Of a DNA stretch of 42,329 nt, positions 1 to 7,526 are shown piece by piece. Position 1 is the first letter of the stretch; each line of letters starts with the position of its first letter. Below the pieces are notes generated by a model. It was given only the letters and a program-made list of their open reading frames with translations, was not told the DNA's origin and did not search any database. The stretch spans positions 1-42,329 of the forward strand of contig JALRLV010000013.1 of NCBI GenBank assembly GCA_023268715.1, written 5' to 3'. The DNA comes from Candidatus Thalassarchaeaceae archaeon (GTDB lineage: Archaea > Thermoplasmatota > Poseidoniia > Poseidoniales > Thalassarchaeaceae). A program made the translations under genes and the position numbers.

Positions 1-131
1 CCTACACCAAATCCTAGTTCGTCGGCTTTCTCTGCCTGGTCGAGAAAGTTAGCAAACATCTCCGTTTCACTTGGTACATGTCCGGAGGTATCCGGAGTTT
101 GTGAAATCGAAAAGAAGATGTCGAATTTCAT
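1..131 (-). CDS. LLM-class flavin-dependent oxidoreductase, N-terminal fragment
   Basis: The gene starts at the ATG at 131 on the minus strand and runs off the left edge of the window, so only 43 residues are visible. The fragment begins MKFDIFFSISQTP and continues to EKADELGFGV. That is the first beta strand and first helix of the luciferase-like (F420- or FMN-dependent) TIM-barrel family, where a polar loop is followed by A-(D/E)-x-LGF. Substrate and cofactor cannot be told from this part. It lies 13 bp downstream of the SDR gene at 145-942 on the same strand and is probably cotranscribed with it. Family assignment is fairly secure; function is open. Confidence 0.7.
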   Translation of the reverse strand, partial: MKFDIFFSISQTPDTSGHVPSETEMFANFLDQAEKADELGFGV

Positions 132-144
132 GCAACTCAACTCA

Positions 145-942
145 CTAAATGGAGCGCATTCTGCCACCATCGACAGCCATAGAAACGCCACGAATGCCTC
201 CGCTACTCGGTAAGCAGAGGAAGGTAACTGCAGCAGCGGTTTCCATTGGGTCTATTAGGCGCTGAATAGGGACTGAATTCATCCAAGTCTCTTGAACTTC
301 CTCAACCGATTTTCCAGTTCTTTCCGAAATTGATCCTGCAAGAGAACCAAGTCGGTCAGTGTCAGTAAACCCTGGGAGTATGTTGTTGATGGTGATACAC
401 GGATCTAACTCTCTAGACAGTGACTTTGCCCAAGAGGCCATTGCGCCTCTGAGCGTATTCGAAAGTCCGATATTGTCGATCGGTTCTCGGACGGAAGTTG
501 AAATGATGTTAACAAAGCGGCCATAACCCAATTCTGCCATTCTTGGAGAAAGAATCTGAGCGATTGTATGTGATGCGTGTAAATGGCGAGAAAATGGTCC
601 TTCAAACTCATCTATTTTGTTCTCAAGAAGTGGTCCTCCCGGTGGTCCTCCTGCATTATTGATTACAATTTCAACCATACCTAATCCCAAAACAGCCTCC
701 CTAACCGCCTCAACATCTTCTAAATCGAGAACAAGCATTTCATGTCCTGAGCCATGCAGTTCCGCTACTAATTCTTCCAGTGCATCAGCACTTCGAGCAC
801 AGGCGATGACTCGTGCTCCCGCTCGCGCTAGCATCTGAGCAGTAGCACGTCCTATACCCGCGCTAGCTCCACAAACTAATGCAGTTCTTCCAGCCAAGGC
901 ATTTTCAGCAAAAGGAAATCCTTCGTTCAACATATCATTCAC
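145..942 (-). CDS. SDR-family oxidoreductase lacking the canonical YxxxK motif
   Basis: This 265-residue Rossmann protein belongs to the short-chain dehydrogenase/reductase family. The nucleotide-binding motif TALVCGASAGIGRA lies near residues 20-33, the NNAGG motif follows strand 4, and the C terminus has the usual AVTFLCLPSSGGIRG...VDGG ending. The catalytic region is unusual. After the serine strand (IISTS) the position of the YxxxK tetrad reads LSNTLRGAMASWAKSL, so neither the expected tyrosine nor the lysine is in place. A subgroup annotated as 3-oxoacyl-ACP reductase-like SDRs shows the same replacement, so this may not be a classical dehydrogenase. It sits between a formyltransferase (12 bp upstream) and an LLM oxidoreductase, all on the minus strand, and is probably part of one operon. 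The substrate is unknown. Confidence 0.85.
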   Translation of the reverse strand: MNDMLNEGFPFAENALAGRTALVCGASAGIGRATAQMLARAGARVIACARSADALEELVAELHGSGHEMLVLDLEDVEAVREAVLGLGMVEIVINNAGGPPGGPLLENKIDEFEGPFSRHLHASHTIAQILSPRMAELGYGRFVNIISTSVREPIDNIGLSNTLRGAMASWAKSLSRELDPCITINNILPGFTDTDRLGSLAGSISERTGKSVEEVQETWMNSVPIQRLIDPMETAAAVTFLCLPSSGGIRGVSMAVDGGRMRSI

Positions 943-953
943 TTCTTCAACTC

Positions 954-1694
954 CTAATCAACATAGTGCACATATTTTTGCTCTGCAAGTTTCTCATTAA
1001 CAACCTGCAAAACATCCTCTGGAGCGTTCCTGAAAGTAGGATGTTCACTCTCTCCCTGTGGGTGGCGCATCTCGTCCCACCGTCCCTCTTCATACCCCAT
1101 CAGTGCTTCCTTCATTAATACACCAGCAAGAACCAGTGTTTCGTAGCACAGATCCTCGTATGTCATTCCTCTCTTGACCGGAACTTCTCTTCTTAGTAAC
1201 AAGTCTCCAGTGTCAATTCCATTATCACAAAAGTGCGTAGAACTACCTATTGGTATATCGTGGTAAACGCTCCATGCCGGAGAGGCAGAGCCACGACAAT
1301 CAGGAAGTAGTCCTGGATGAGAATTTACCACTCCATCTTTAGGATGGTCGAGAATTTCTCCACGAATGATTCTAGTCCCTCCAAAAACGATTAGATCGAG
1401 GGGTAAATCTGCAATGTGTGGCATTACCTGTTCTGAGTTATGAATCGCAACTTCTACGTGAGGAACGTCAATTCCTTGAGTAGCCAAATCGGCTAACTGC
1501 GAATCAATTGTCGGAGCGATTGGATTTCCTTCTATACGTTTGAGGAACTTCTCTCTCTCTTCGTCAGCAATCTTCGAGTCCTCCGAAATTACGATGCTCG
1601 GAATGAATCCCTCTGAGAGAATCTGTCGCAGCATTTCCCTTCCATACGGATGCTCCTTTAGGAGCAAATATGCGAAACTTGGCTTAACCCCCAT
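954..1694 (-). CDS. formyltransferase family protein (Fmt/PurN-like fold)
   Basis: The 246-residue product matches the N-terminal catalytic domain of formyl-tetrahydrofolate-using transferases. The catalytic triad of that family is visible as N124 and H126 in VVNSHPGLLPDCRG and D161 in NGIDTGD. Those segments align with the SLLP(x)RG and DTGD blocks of methionyl-tRNA formyltransferase. The C-terminal OB domain of a full Fmt (about 310 residues) is missing, and archaea do not formylate initiator tRNA. A sugar, amino-sugar or other small-molecule acceptor is therefore more likely. The ATG at 1694 is the only good start. It is followed 11 bp downstream by the SDR gene, so the two probably act in one pathway. 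Confidence 0.8.
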   Translation of the reverse strand: MGVKPSFAYLLLKEHPYGREMLRQILSEGFIPSIVISEDSKIADEEREKFLKRIEGNPIAPTIDSQLADLATQGIDVPHVEVAIHNSEQVMPHIADLPLDLIVFGGTRIIRGEILDHPKDGVVNSHPGLLPDCRGSASPAWSVYHDIPIGSSTHFCDNGIDTGDLLLRREVPVKRGMTYEDLCYETLVLAGVLMKEALMGYEEGRWDEMRHPQGESEHPTFRNAPEDVLQVVNEKLAEQKYVHYVD

Positions 1695-1756
1695 GGTGTT
1701 GTCCTCATGCTTGCGAAGGGGTCATTGATACCCGTTATTTTCGGTCGCTTATTTTC

Positions 1757-1763
1757 AAAAAAA
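1757..1763 (-). terminator. poly-T terminator after the cupredoxin gene
   Basis: Read on the minus strand, a run of seven T follows the stop codon of the cupredoxin gene by about 10 bases. Archaeal RNA polymerase terminates at such U-runs without a hairpin. It is also upstream of the formyltransferase start (1694), so it would separate the two minus-strand units. The call rests only on the run and its position. Confidence 0.4.
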
Positions 1764-1771
1764 CGCTTCAT

Positions 1772-2359
1772 TCATTCTAGAATTTCGGCTTCCATTTCCT
1801 CGTCAGAATGATTAATTTTATCCAGTTCTGTATCCCCAAAACTCCTGATTTTTCCTACTTGGTAGATGAGTGCTCCAATTGCGAACAAAATGATTAGTTC
1901 TAACCCAAAAAAAGTAAAATTAAATCCTGCGTTTTGAGATTCAGATGTTGGTTCTTCTTCATTGGGTTCCTCCGAATTGTTCTGCACTAAGTCGGGGTTA
2001 GGCTCAACAATAATTGTTCCAATCATGCCTAGGTCTTCGTGTGGTTCACATACGTACTCATAGGTTCCATTTTCACCAAAAGAAAATGTGTAGGTATAAT
2101 CAACTTCGGTAGATGGCTCGCCCGTGTCGAATAAACCAGAATTTTCCACTGCATTGTGGGGTAGTAATTCACCACTCCAGAAAAATCTAACCGAATCTCC
2201 TTCCTTCAGGGTAATTGTTTCTGGAGAAAAACGTAGATTTGTACTATCAACAGTTACGACTTTTGTTTCTCCTTCATATTCGTTGTAGATACTACCTGAA
2301 AAAACTGCGCTAGCGACCATCATAGCAAAAGCAATGCTAACCGTAATGGAAGCCTTCAT
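1772..2359 (-). CDS. membrane-anchored plastocyanin-like cupredoxin
   Basis: The 195-residue protein has an N-terminal signal segment (about residues 5-24), one cupredoxin domain (about 33-120), an acidic Glu/Ser/Asn-rich linker and a C-terminal membrane helix (about 147-168) with a short charged tail. All four type 1 copper ligands are present: H68 (LPHN), C104 and H107 (VCEPH) and M112 (GMIG). It should be a blue-copper electron carrier held on the outer face of the membrane, perhaps donating to a terminal oxidase as proposed for other marine archaeal cupredoxins. No partner oxidase lies in the window. It appears to be monocistronic, with a T-run after the stop. Confidence 0.9.
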   Translation of the reverse strand: MKASITVSIAFAMMVASAVFSGSIYNEYEGETKVVTVDSTNLRFSPETITLKEGDSVRFFWSGELLPHNAVENSGLFDTGEPSTEVDYTYTFSFGENGTYEYVCEPHEDLGMIGTIIVEPNPDLVQNNSEEPNEEEPTSESQNAGFNFTFFGLELIILFAIGALIYQVGKIRSFGDTELDKINHSDEEMEAEILE

Positions 2360-2414
2360 GCAACATGTGAGGAGTGCCTAATGATATTAACCGATGTTTC
2401 GGGATCTTGCATAA

Positions 2415-3182
2415 TCAATCGATTATCCGACCTTCCATCCCTCCGGCGACAGTAACAATCTCTCCGGTTATGTGACCTGAAATTTTGTCGGAGGAAAGAA
2501 CTGCGACAGTATTTGCAACATCTTCAGGTGTTGCTAATTTCTTCAGAGCCATTGTTGTTGTTGCTCTTTGCTTTGTTTCGTCAGTTATTCCGTTTTCTAG
2601 CTTCTTTTCTGTAGCGGTCCATCCTGGAGCAACGGCGTTGACTCTACAATTGTAAATTCCCGAAATCTCGTTCTTTAGAGATAGCAATAATCCAGAAGTT
2701 ATTGCTCCTTTAGCTGCTGCATAGTCTGAATGACCCGCTTCACCAAAAATCCCCGCTGTTGACCCTATCATTACAATTGAAGTAGGGTCTGTTTTGTTTG
2801 CTTGCAACAGGAATTGTTTCACAGTATTTACTGTTACATCTAAATTAGAGTTTACAGTGTTTAACCATCTCTCTGAGTCAATTTCCCACAATTTTTTAGG
2901 AGTTTCTGGATAATATCCTGCGTTTGCCACACAAATGTCGACACGGCCAATTGTATCATTTATCTTATTGAATAATTCTTCAACATCTCTTGGTTTCCTA
3001 AGGTCTGCATAAAACGAGTGAGAATTCAATTCAGAGGCGAGACTTTTTGCTGTTTCTTCTGAGGAGTGGTAGTGAATAATCACATTCGCTCCTTCTGCTG
3101 TAAAAGCTCTCGATATCGACTGACCAATGCCTCCTGCCCCTCCGGTAACTAGGACGTTTTTGCCGAGCAAGCCAAGATCCAT
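2415..3182 (-). CDS. SDR-family oxidoreductase (FabG-like)
   Basis: This is a canonical classical SDR of 255 residues from the ATG at 3182. That start places the first beta strand (GKNVLVTGGAGGIGQ) about seven residues in, as is usual. A longer reading from a TTG at 3230 would add an unlikely 16 residues and overlap aspS. Other motifs are NAGYYP after strand 4, the catalytic serine in IGSTAG, YAAAKGA with the Tyr-Lys pair, and a C-terminal GGMEGRIID. The enzyme should reduce or oxidise a carbonyl/alcohol with NAD(P)H; the substrate cannot be predicted. It follows aspS by 44 bp on the same strand. Confidence 0.9.
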   Translation of the reverse strand: MDLGLLGKNVLVTGGAGGIGQSISRAFTAEGANVIIHYHSSEETAKSLASELNSHSFYADLRKPRDVEELFNKINDTIGRVDICVANAGYYPETPKKLWEIDSERWLNTVNSNLDVTVNTVKQFLLQANKTDPTSIVMIGSTAGIFGEAGHSDYAAAKGAITSGLLLSLKNEISGIYNCRVNAVAPGWTATEKKLENGITDETKQRATTTMALKKLATPEDVANTVAVLSSDKISGHITGEIVTVAGGMEGRIID

Positions 3183-3226
3183 GTTCCGGGATGTGCACTC
3201 GGGTCTTGAATTGCTCTTTCCGAGCC

Positions 3227-4636
3227 TCAAGGAGTTACTCTCGATCTATCTCGGGGGAACAGGACAACTTCTCGGACATTACCTGCGCCAGTAAGAATCA
3301 TCAGTAATCGTGCCACACCCAGTCCCCATCCTGCATGGGGTGGTGCACCGTAACGGAATCCATCTGTGTAAAAGGTGAAGTCTGACGGGTCTAAATCCAT
3401 GTTTCTCAGGTTCTGTTCCAAGACATCGACACGATGTTCTCGCTGCCCCCCAGAAGTCATCTCATCACGACCATAATTCAGGTCGAACCCACGGCTTAAT
3501 TGGCCACCAGTAGAGCCTTTTTCGTCTTCGTCATGATATATGTAGAACGGCTTCATCGACATCGGCCATCGTGGTAAGAAGTGGAATCCCGGATATTCAG
3601 CGGCGATGATATCACAGTGGTGACTTTCGATATCGTCACCCCATTCAATTTCGCCACCTCCTTTCTGAACGATTTCAATGGCATCACAATAAGGGATACG
3701 AGGGAATGGTAGTTCTGGCACTTCTACTGTTACAGGCTCTTGACCTTGGCTTACTCTGTATTCATTTACAACATCGATGAGATGTTGGTCATTTGCCACA
3801 ACTTGACTCCAAATGTGATGAATCATTCTCTCCTGAACGCCCATCACGTCTTCGTCATTCATCCATGCTCCCTCAATATCGAAGGAAATGAATTCGTTTA
3901 GATGGCGATATGTGTCGTGTTTTTCAGCCCGAAAAGCGGGTCCGATTTCGAAGACTCTTTCCAAGCCACCAAGAACTGCTAATTGCTTGTATAATTGAGG
4001 AGACTGGCTGAGAAAAGCGGGCGTGTCGAAATACATCATTGGGAATAGATTGGTGCCACCCTCGCTTGCGCTTGCGATGATTTTTGGAGAATTAATTTCT
4101 TGGAATCCTTCGCTGATTAGATGGTCACGTCCATATTGAAGGACACGACTTCTAAGTTGAAACATTGCATTTACGTGTGCGCGACGGAGATCCAGATGTC
4201 TGTTATCCAACCGGATATCCAATCCGACATTTACATCGTCAGTAATTCCAACAGGTAATGGTGTTTCAGCAGAAGATAGTATGTTTGCCTCTGTTACGTT
4301 AATCTCGTATTCAGGAGGGGGGGTAGGTTGACCTTCAGGAACCTTCGGAGGCCGCTTTTGAGCCACTGTTCCAGTCACTTGAATTGTTGATTCACGCGAG
4401 GCGGATTGGACTGCAGTGAACGTATTTTCGTCCATATTGTCCTTTTTCAGAAATGCTTGGATATACCCTGTTCCATCGCGCAACATTAGGAAAGCGATTG
4501 CACCTCTTCCTCGAACTGTTTCTGCATATCCGGCTACCGATACTTGTTCTCCAATCATGTCTGCCCCATTGCTAACAACTTGTCCAATTGTGTGAGTACG
4601 AAACGCGGTTGGGTGCCAGTCGCTACTATCGCGCAT
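3227..4636 (-). CDS. aspS: aspartyl-tRNA synthetase, archaeal type
   Basis: The enzyme charges tRNA-Asp, and possibly also tRNA-Asn. From the ATG at 4636 it has 469 residues; a TTG seven codons upstream is a weaker alternative. An N-terminal OB fold for anticodon binding (about residues 15-110) is followed by the class II catalytic core. Class II motifs are visible: LDLRR with the motif 1 helix, FRAEKHDTYRHLNEF (motif 2), and the terminal GLGVARLLMI with VVLFPRDRSRVTP (motif 3). The block SPQLYKQLAVLGGLERVFEIGPAFRAE is typical of archaeal/eukaryal AspRS. At the OB-fold site that separates discriminating from non-discriminating enzymes the sequence is AGYAETV, which matches neither reference pattern, so specificity stays open. 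Confidence 0.93.
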   Translation of the reverse strand: MRDSSDWHPTAFRTHTIGQVVSNGADMIGEQVSVAGYAETVRGRGAIAFLMLRDGTGYIQAFLKKDNMDENTFTAVQSASRESTIQVTGTVAQKRPPKVPEGQPTPPPEYEINVTEANILSSAETPLPVGITDDVNVGLDIRLDNRHLDLRRAHVNAMFQLRSRVLQYGRDHLISEGFQEINSPKIIASASEGGTNLFPMMYFDTPAFLSQSPQLYKQLAVLGGLERVFEIGPAFRAEKHDTYRHLNEFISFDIEGAWMNDEDVMGVQERMIHHIWSQVVANDQHLIDVVNEYRVSQGQEPVTVEVPELPFPRIPYCDAIEIVQKGGGEIEWGDDIESHHCDIIAAEYPGFHFLPRWPMSMKPFYIYHDEDEKGSTGGQLSRGFDLNYGRDEMTSGGQREHRVDVLEQNLRNMDLDPSDFTFYTDGFRYGAPPHAGWGLGVARLLMILTGAGNVREVVLFPRDRSRVTP

Positions 4637-4728
4637 GCCATTCCGTCCGGTCTTCAATTTATGAATCGAATCGAAAGTCAGGTTTGCTACATGCTAATGC
4701 TTGAGTAGTCGATACCCGACACGGTGGC

Positions 4729-5811
4729 ATGGGCAACGACTCGATGTACTACCGAATGATGGGCAATACTGGAATCCAAGTTTCTGTTCTATCTTATGGT
4801 TTCTGGGCAACCTATGGAGTCAAAGATAGACTAACAGGGGATGCGGGAGTAAAATCTGCCAAGGAGTTGATGAAAATTGCCCGCGAATCTGGAGTCAATT
4901 GTTTTGATCATGCAGAGGCTTACGGTAATCCGAATGGAGAGGCCGAGAGAATTTTTGGCATAGCTCTCAAAGAATTACAATCTGAAGATGCTGAACTTTG
5001 GAGGCGGTCAGAATTAGTGATTACCACCAAGATATTCTGGGGTGGACCTGGAGTAAATGAATCAGGACTTTCAATCAAGCATTGTCGTGAAGGTATGGAC
5101 AAGTGTTTGGAAAGATTGCAATTAGATTATGTCGACATGGTATTTTGTCACAGGCCGGATCCATTCACACCAACTGCCACAGTGGTCAGGGCCATGACCG
5201 ATATTGTCCGTTCAGGTAGAGCAACCGCTTGGGGAACAAGTGAATGGTCAGCGCAACAGATTACCGAAGCGTATTGGATTGCCAAAAGCGAAGGTCTCGA
5301 GCCTCCTCAATTTGAACAGCCACAGTACAATATGCTCCATAGGCAGAGGTTCGAAGAGGAATACTTCCCTCTTTACAACCCACCATATTCGATTGGGACT
5401 ACGATTTGGAGCCCACTTAGATCAGGATTCCTAACAGGTAAGTATCTCGATGGTATTCCTGAAGATTCACGCCCCACACAATCAGGTTACGACTGGATGT
5501 TGCAGGATTTAGAGGAAAGAAAGGCGCGTGGCGAGTTCGAGATAGTTGCCAAGCTAGTCGATTTAGCTAACAACAAAGGATGCACTCCAGCGCAACTCGC
5601 TCTTGCTTGGTGTTTGAAGAATCGAAATGTGTCCACCATACTTTTGGGAGCGACCACAGAACATCAACTCCGAGATAATTTGGGTTGCATCGAAGTCGCA
5701 CTTTCCTTGACCGATGAGGACATGGGTTTGATTGAGGAAATTTTAGGAAACAAACCAGCTGATTGGATTGGCCCAGGTGGAGATGGAAATCGGCAATTGA
5801 AGACGATTTGA
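4729..5811 (+). CDS. aldo/keto reductase, Kv-beta/YghZ-like group
   Basis: The 360-residue TIM-barrel protein carries the complete aldo/keto reductase tetrad: D60 and Y65 in FDHAEAYGNP, K101 in TTKIFWGG and H141 in FCHRPDP. The start YRMMGNTGIQVSVLSYGFW and the C-terminal LALAWCLKNRNVSTILLGATTEHQLRDNL, which forms the NADP-binding end of the barrel, are typical of the potassium-channel beta-subunit-like branch. It probably reduces aldehydes or ketones with NADPH in the cytoplasm. The gene is divergent from aspS with a 92 bp gap to the chosen aspS start. No substrate hint comes from its neighbours. Confidence 0.9.
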   Translation: MGNDSMYYRMMGNTGIQVSVLSYGFWATYGVKDRLTGDAGVKSAKELMKIARESGVNCFDHAEAYGNPNGEAERIFGIALKELQSEDAELWRRSELVITTKIFWGGPGVNESGLSIKHCREGMDKCLERLQLDYVDMVFCHRPDPFTPTATVVRAMTDIVRSGRATAWGTSEWSAQQITEAYWIAKSEGLEPPQFEQPQYNMLHRQRFEEEYFPLYNPPYSIGTTIWSPLRSGFLTGKYLDGIPEDSRPTQSGYDWMLQDLEERKARGEFEIVAKLVDLANNKGCTPAQLALAWCLKNRNVSTILLGATTEHQLRDNLGCIEVALSLTDEDMGLIEEILGNKPADWIGPGGDGNRQLKTI

Positions 5812-5863
5812 CGTCAAAATACAATAGATATTCTTTCAAACTAATAGTAGGTGGCCAACTACA

Positions 5864-6529
5864 ATGCAAACGAGCAAAATACTAACATCCCTTATTGTTT
5901 TACTCTTGTTTTCATCCATTTCATCGCCGGCTTCCGCAGATCACGTTTGGGATCATAGGTACACCATCAGCGGAGAAGTCACCACTCAAGGAGGAAAGGG
6001 AGTATACTGGATGCCTGTGTCTGTGGATTGTAGTGATGGAAATGCAACTGATCCTTCCCTGTGCGGGTTGAACAGTGGTAGAGAGGATAGCACTGGACTA
6101 TTCGGCAGTTATTCTATTCAACTCCATATTCACACTGCCGATCAAGGAAAGTTGCTTGTACTGGACGTGAACGGAGAAAGAGTCGAACATATCATCGATG
6201 TCACCGGTCCAGATGGTGTGCAAGACGAAGAAGATAGATTTGCAGATTTAGACATCGTTCTTATTCAAGAGCCTGGATTTGCTAATACCTTTCTCGCTAC
6301 GATTATTGCGATATTAATTTTCATTGGAGGAGCGGTTTTACTGTTCATTAATTATACAAAACCAAAAAAGACTATTGGGGAAAAAGTAGCAAGCCATTCC
6401 CGAAAGACGGTGAAAATCGATTGTCCAGAGTGTGATGCAAAAGTGAAACCCGCCAATTTGATTAATCATCTGAAAACAGTACACAAATTAGACGAGAAAA
6501 CAGCCGAAGACATGGCTTCAAACAACTAG
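5864..6529 (+). CDS. secreted/membrane protein with Ig-like domain and cytoplasmic C2H2 zinc finger
   Basis: The 221-residue protein starts at an ATG preceded by GGTGG. It has a signal peptide (about residues 5-25, ending near SPASA), a beta-rich domain (about 30-140) resembling carboxypeptidase-regulatory-like folds, and a membrane helix (about 148-168). After a basic stretch a C2H2-type finger follows, with C187, C190, H202 and H207 (spacing C-x2-C-x11-H-x4-H). With the N-terminal part outside, the finger faces the cytoplasm, where it could bind nucleic acid or protein. The function is unknown. The layout suggests a membrane-tethered sensor or scaffold, which is inference only. It converges on trmI with a 26 bp gap. 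Confidence 0.75.
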   Translation: MQTSKILTSLIVLLLFSSISSPASADHVWDHRYTISGEVTTQGGKGVYWMPVSVDCSDGNATDPSLCGLNSGREDSTGLFGSYSIQLHIHTADQGKLLVLDVNGERVEHIIDVTGPDGVQDEEDRFADLDIVLIQEPGFANTFLATIIAILIFIGGAVLLFINYTKPKKTIGEKVASHSRKTVKIDCPECDAKVKPANLINHLKTVHKLDEKTAEDMASNN

Positions 6530-6555
6530 TTACACGTAGTGTTTGAAAGATTCAT

Positions 6556-7380
6556 TTATTCCTCTTCTGTAATTGCGATTTTTGCAGCAATTAAGAGGAA
6601 TGCGGTGTGGCCCATTGGCTGATTACCAGGGCGTACACCACCTCTTCCGGCTTTCGACCATCTTCTTTCGATAATTTCTCCGGCAAATTCTACTATTAGG
6701 CCCTCTTTTTCGACCTCGTTCCATGATTTTTCTAACTGAGCGGTGGTAGGACAATAGCACGCAATCCTCCCCCCAATTCTTAGGGTTTGGGAAATATCCG
6801 GTACAACTGTCCAAGGCTCTGCGATATCGATTATTGCAGCGTCTAACTCACCACATATTCCTGCCACTTTGGAAGCTGCATTTTGCAAATCCATTTCTAA
6901 TAAATTCCAAGAGGGAAAACCTGTAGAAAGCTCAGCAAGTCTTTCCATATTACTCCGGCCAACATCTGCATGCTCTGGACGGTTTTCTACTGAGATTAAA
7001 TATCCCTTCGAGCCCATTACATTCGCAAGATTCATCGCAAGTCCCGCAGAGCCATGACCGCCTTCCAGTACACGGCTTCCGGTGCCAATTCCCATCCAAG
7101 AAATCAAAAATCCTGAGTCCTTAATTCCAATTGTTTGGGCCCTTCTATTCATGTTTCTTCGAGCCTCCGGTAGAGCTGCTTGAACTATGGTCAAAGATTT
7201 CTGTCCAACAGTGATTCTATCTCCCAAAGAATATCCTTCCAAAAGCACCGAAGGATCGAACCTTCCAAGTCCCTTGATTTTGACTTCACCGGGAACATTA
7301 TTGACGAGATATGCCCTTCCATCATCTTCTCTCAAGGCCACCCAAATGGGGGCTCCAACTGACGCCTCAGACCCTGACAT
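6556..7380 (-). CDS. trmI: tRNA (adenine-N1)-methyltransferase, TrmI family
   Basis: The 274-residue product has an N-terminal beta domain (about residues 10-80) and a Rossmann methyltransferase domain. This is the layout of archaeal TrmI, which makes m1A58 (and m1A57 in some archaea) in the tRNA T-loop. The hallmark RRAQTIGIKDSGFLISWMGIGTGSRVLE leads into the SAM-binding motif, here EGGHGSAG at 106-113, where most relatives have E-x-GTGSG. The later DIAEPW replaces the usual DLPxPW. Both substitutions are mild and the protein looks intact. It is divergent from the large surface-protein gene and convergent with the zinc-finger membrane protein. Confidence 0.85.
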   Translation of the reverse strand: MSGSEASVGAPIWVALREDDGRAYLVNNVPGEVKIKGLGRFDPSVLLEGYSLGDRITVGQKSLTIVQAALPEARRNMNRRAQTIGIKDSGFLISWMGIGTGSRVLEGGHGSAGLAMNLANVMGSKGYLISVENRPEHADVGRSNMERLAELSTGFPSWNLLEMDLQNAASKVAGICGELDAAIIDIAEPWTVVPDISQTLRIGGRIACYCPTTAQLEKSWNEVEKEGLIVEFAGEIIERRWSKAGRGGVRPGNQPMGHTAFLLIAAKIAITEEE

Positions 7381-7450
7381 CTATACGACTTGTAACGGTC
7401 ATTTAATTCAATACCTTCGATTCATTATTCCCCTAGCAAATTTGTTTCTC

Positions 7451-7474
7451 CGACCCCTAGGGGGGTCGTTTTTT
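7451..7474 (+). terminator. GC-rich hairpin followed by T6 in the leader of the surface-protein gene
   Basis: CGACCCC (7451-7457) pairs perfectly with GGGGTCG (7462-7468) around a TAGG loop, and six T follow directly (7469-7474). The form is that of a factor-independent terminator on the plus strand. It lies only about 50 bases before the likely start codons of the surface protein (7527-7539) and downstream of no plus-strand gene except the convergent pair ending at 6529. It may stop read-through from 5864-6529, or act as a leader attenuator, or simply be a 5' UTR structure. Confidence 0.45.
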
Positions 7475-7526
7475 GGCGGAATCCCCAATGGGGTGTGTTT
7501 ATACGAAAAATAAAGCAGCAAATATC

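Noticed and set aside
3227-4636. Asparaginyl-tRNA synthetase
   Set aside because: The motif 2 region, LYKQLAVLGGLERVFEIGPAFRAE, and overall layout fit archaeal AspRS. Mischarging of tRNA-Asn remains possible, but a separate AsnRS call is not supported.
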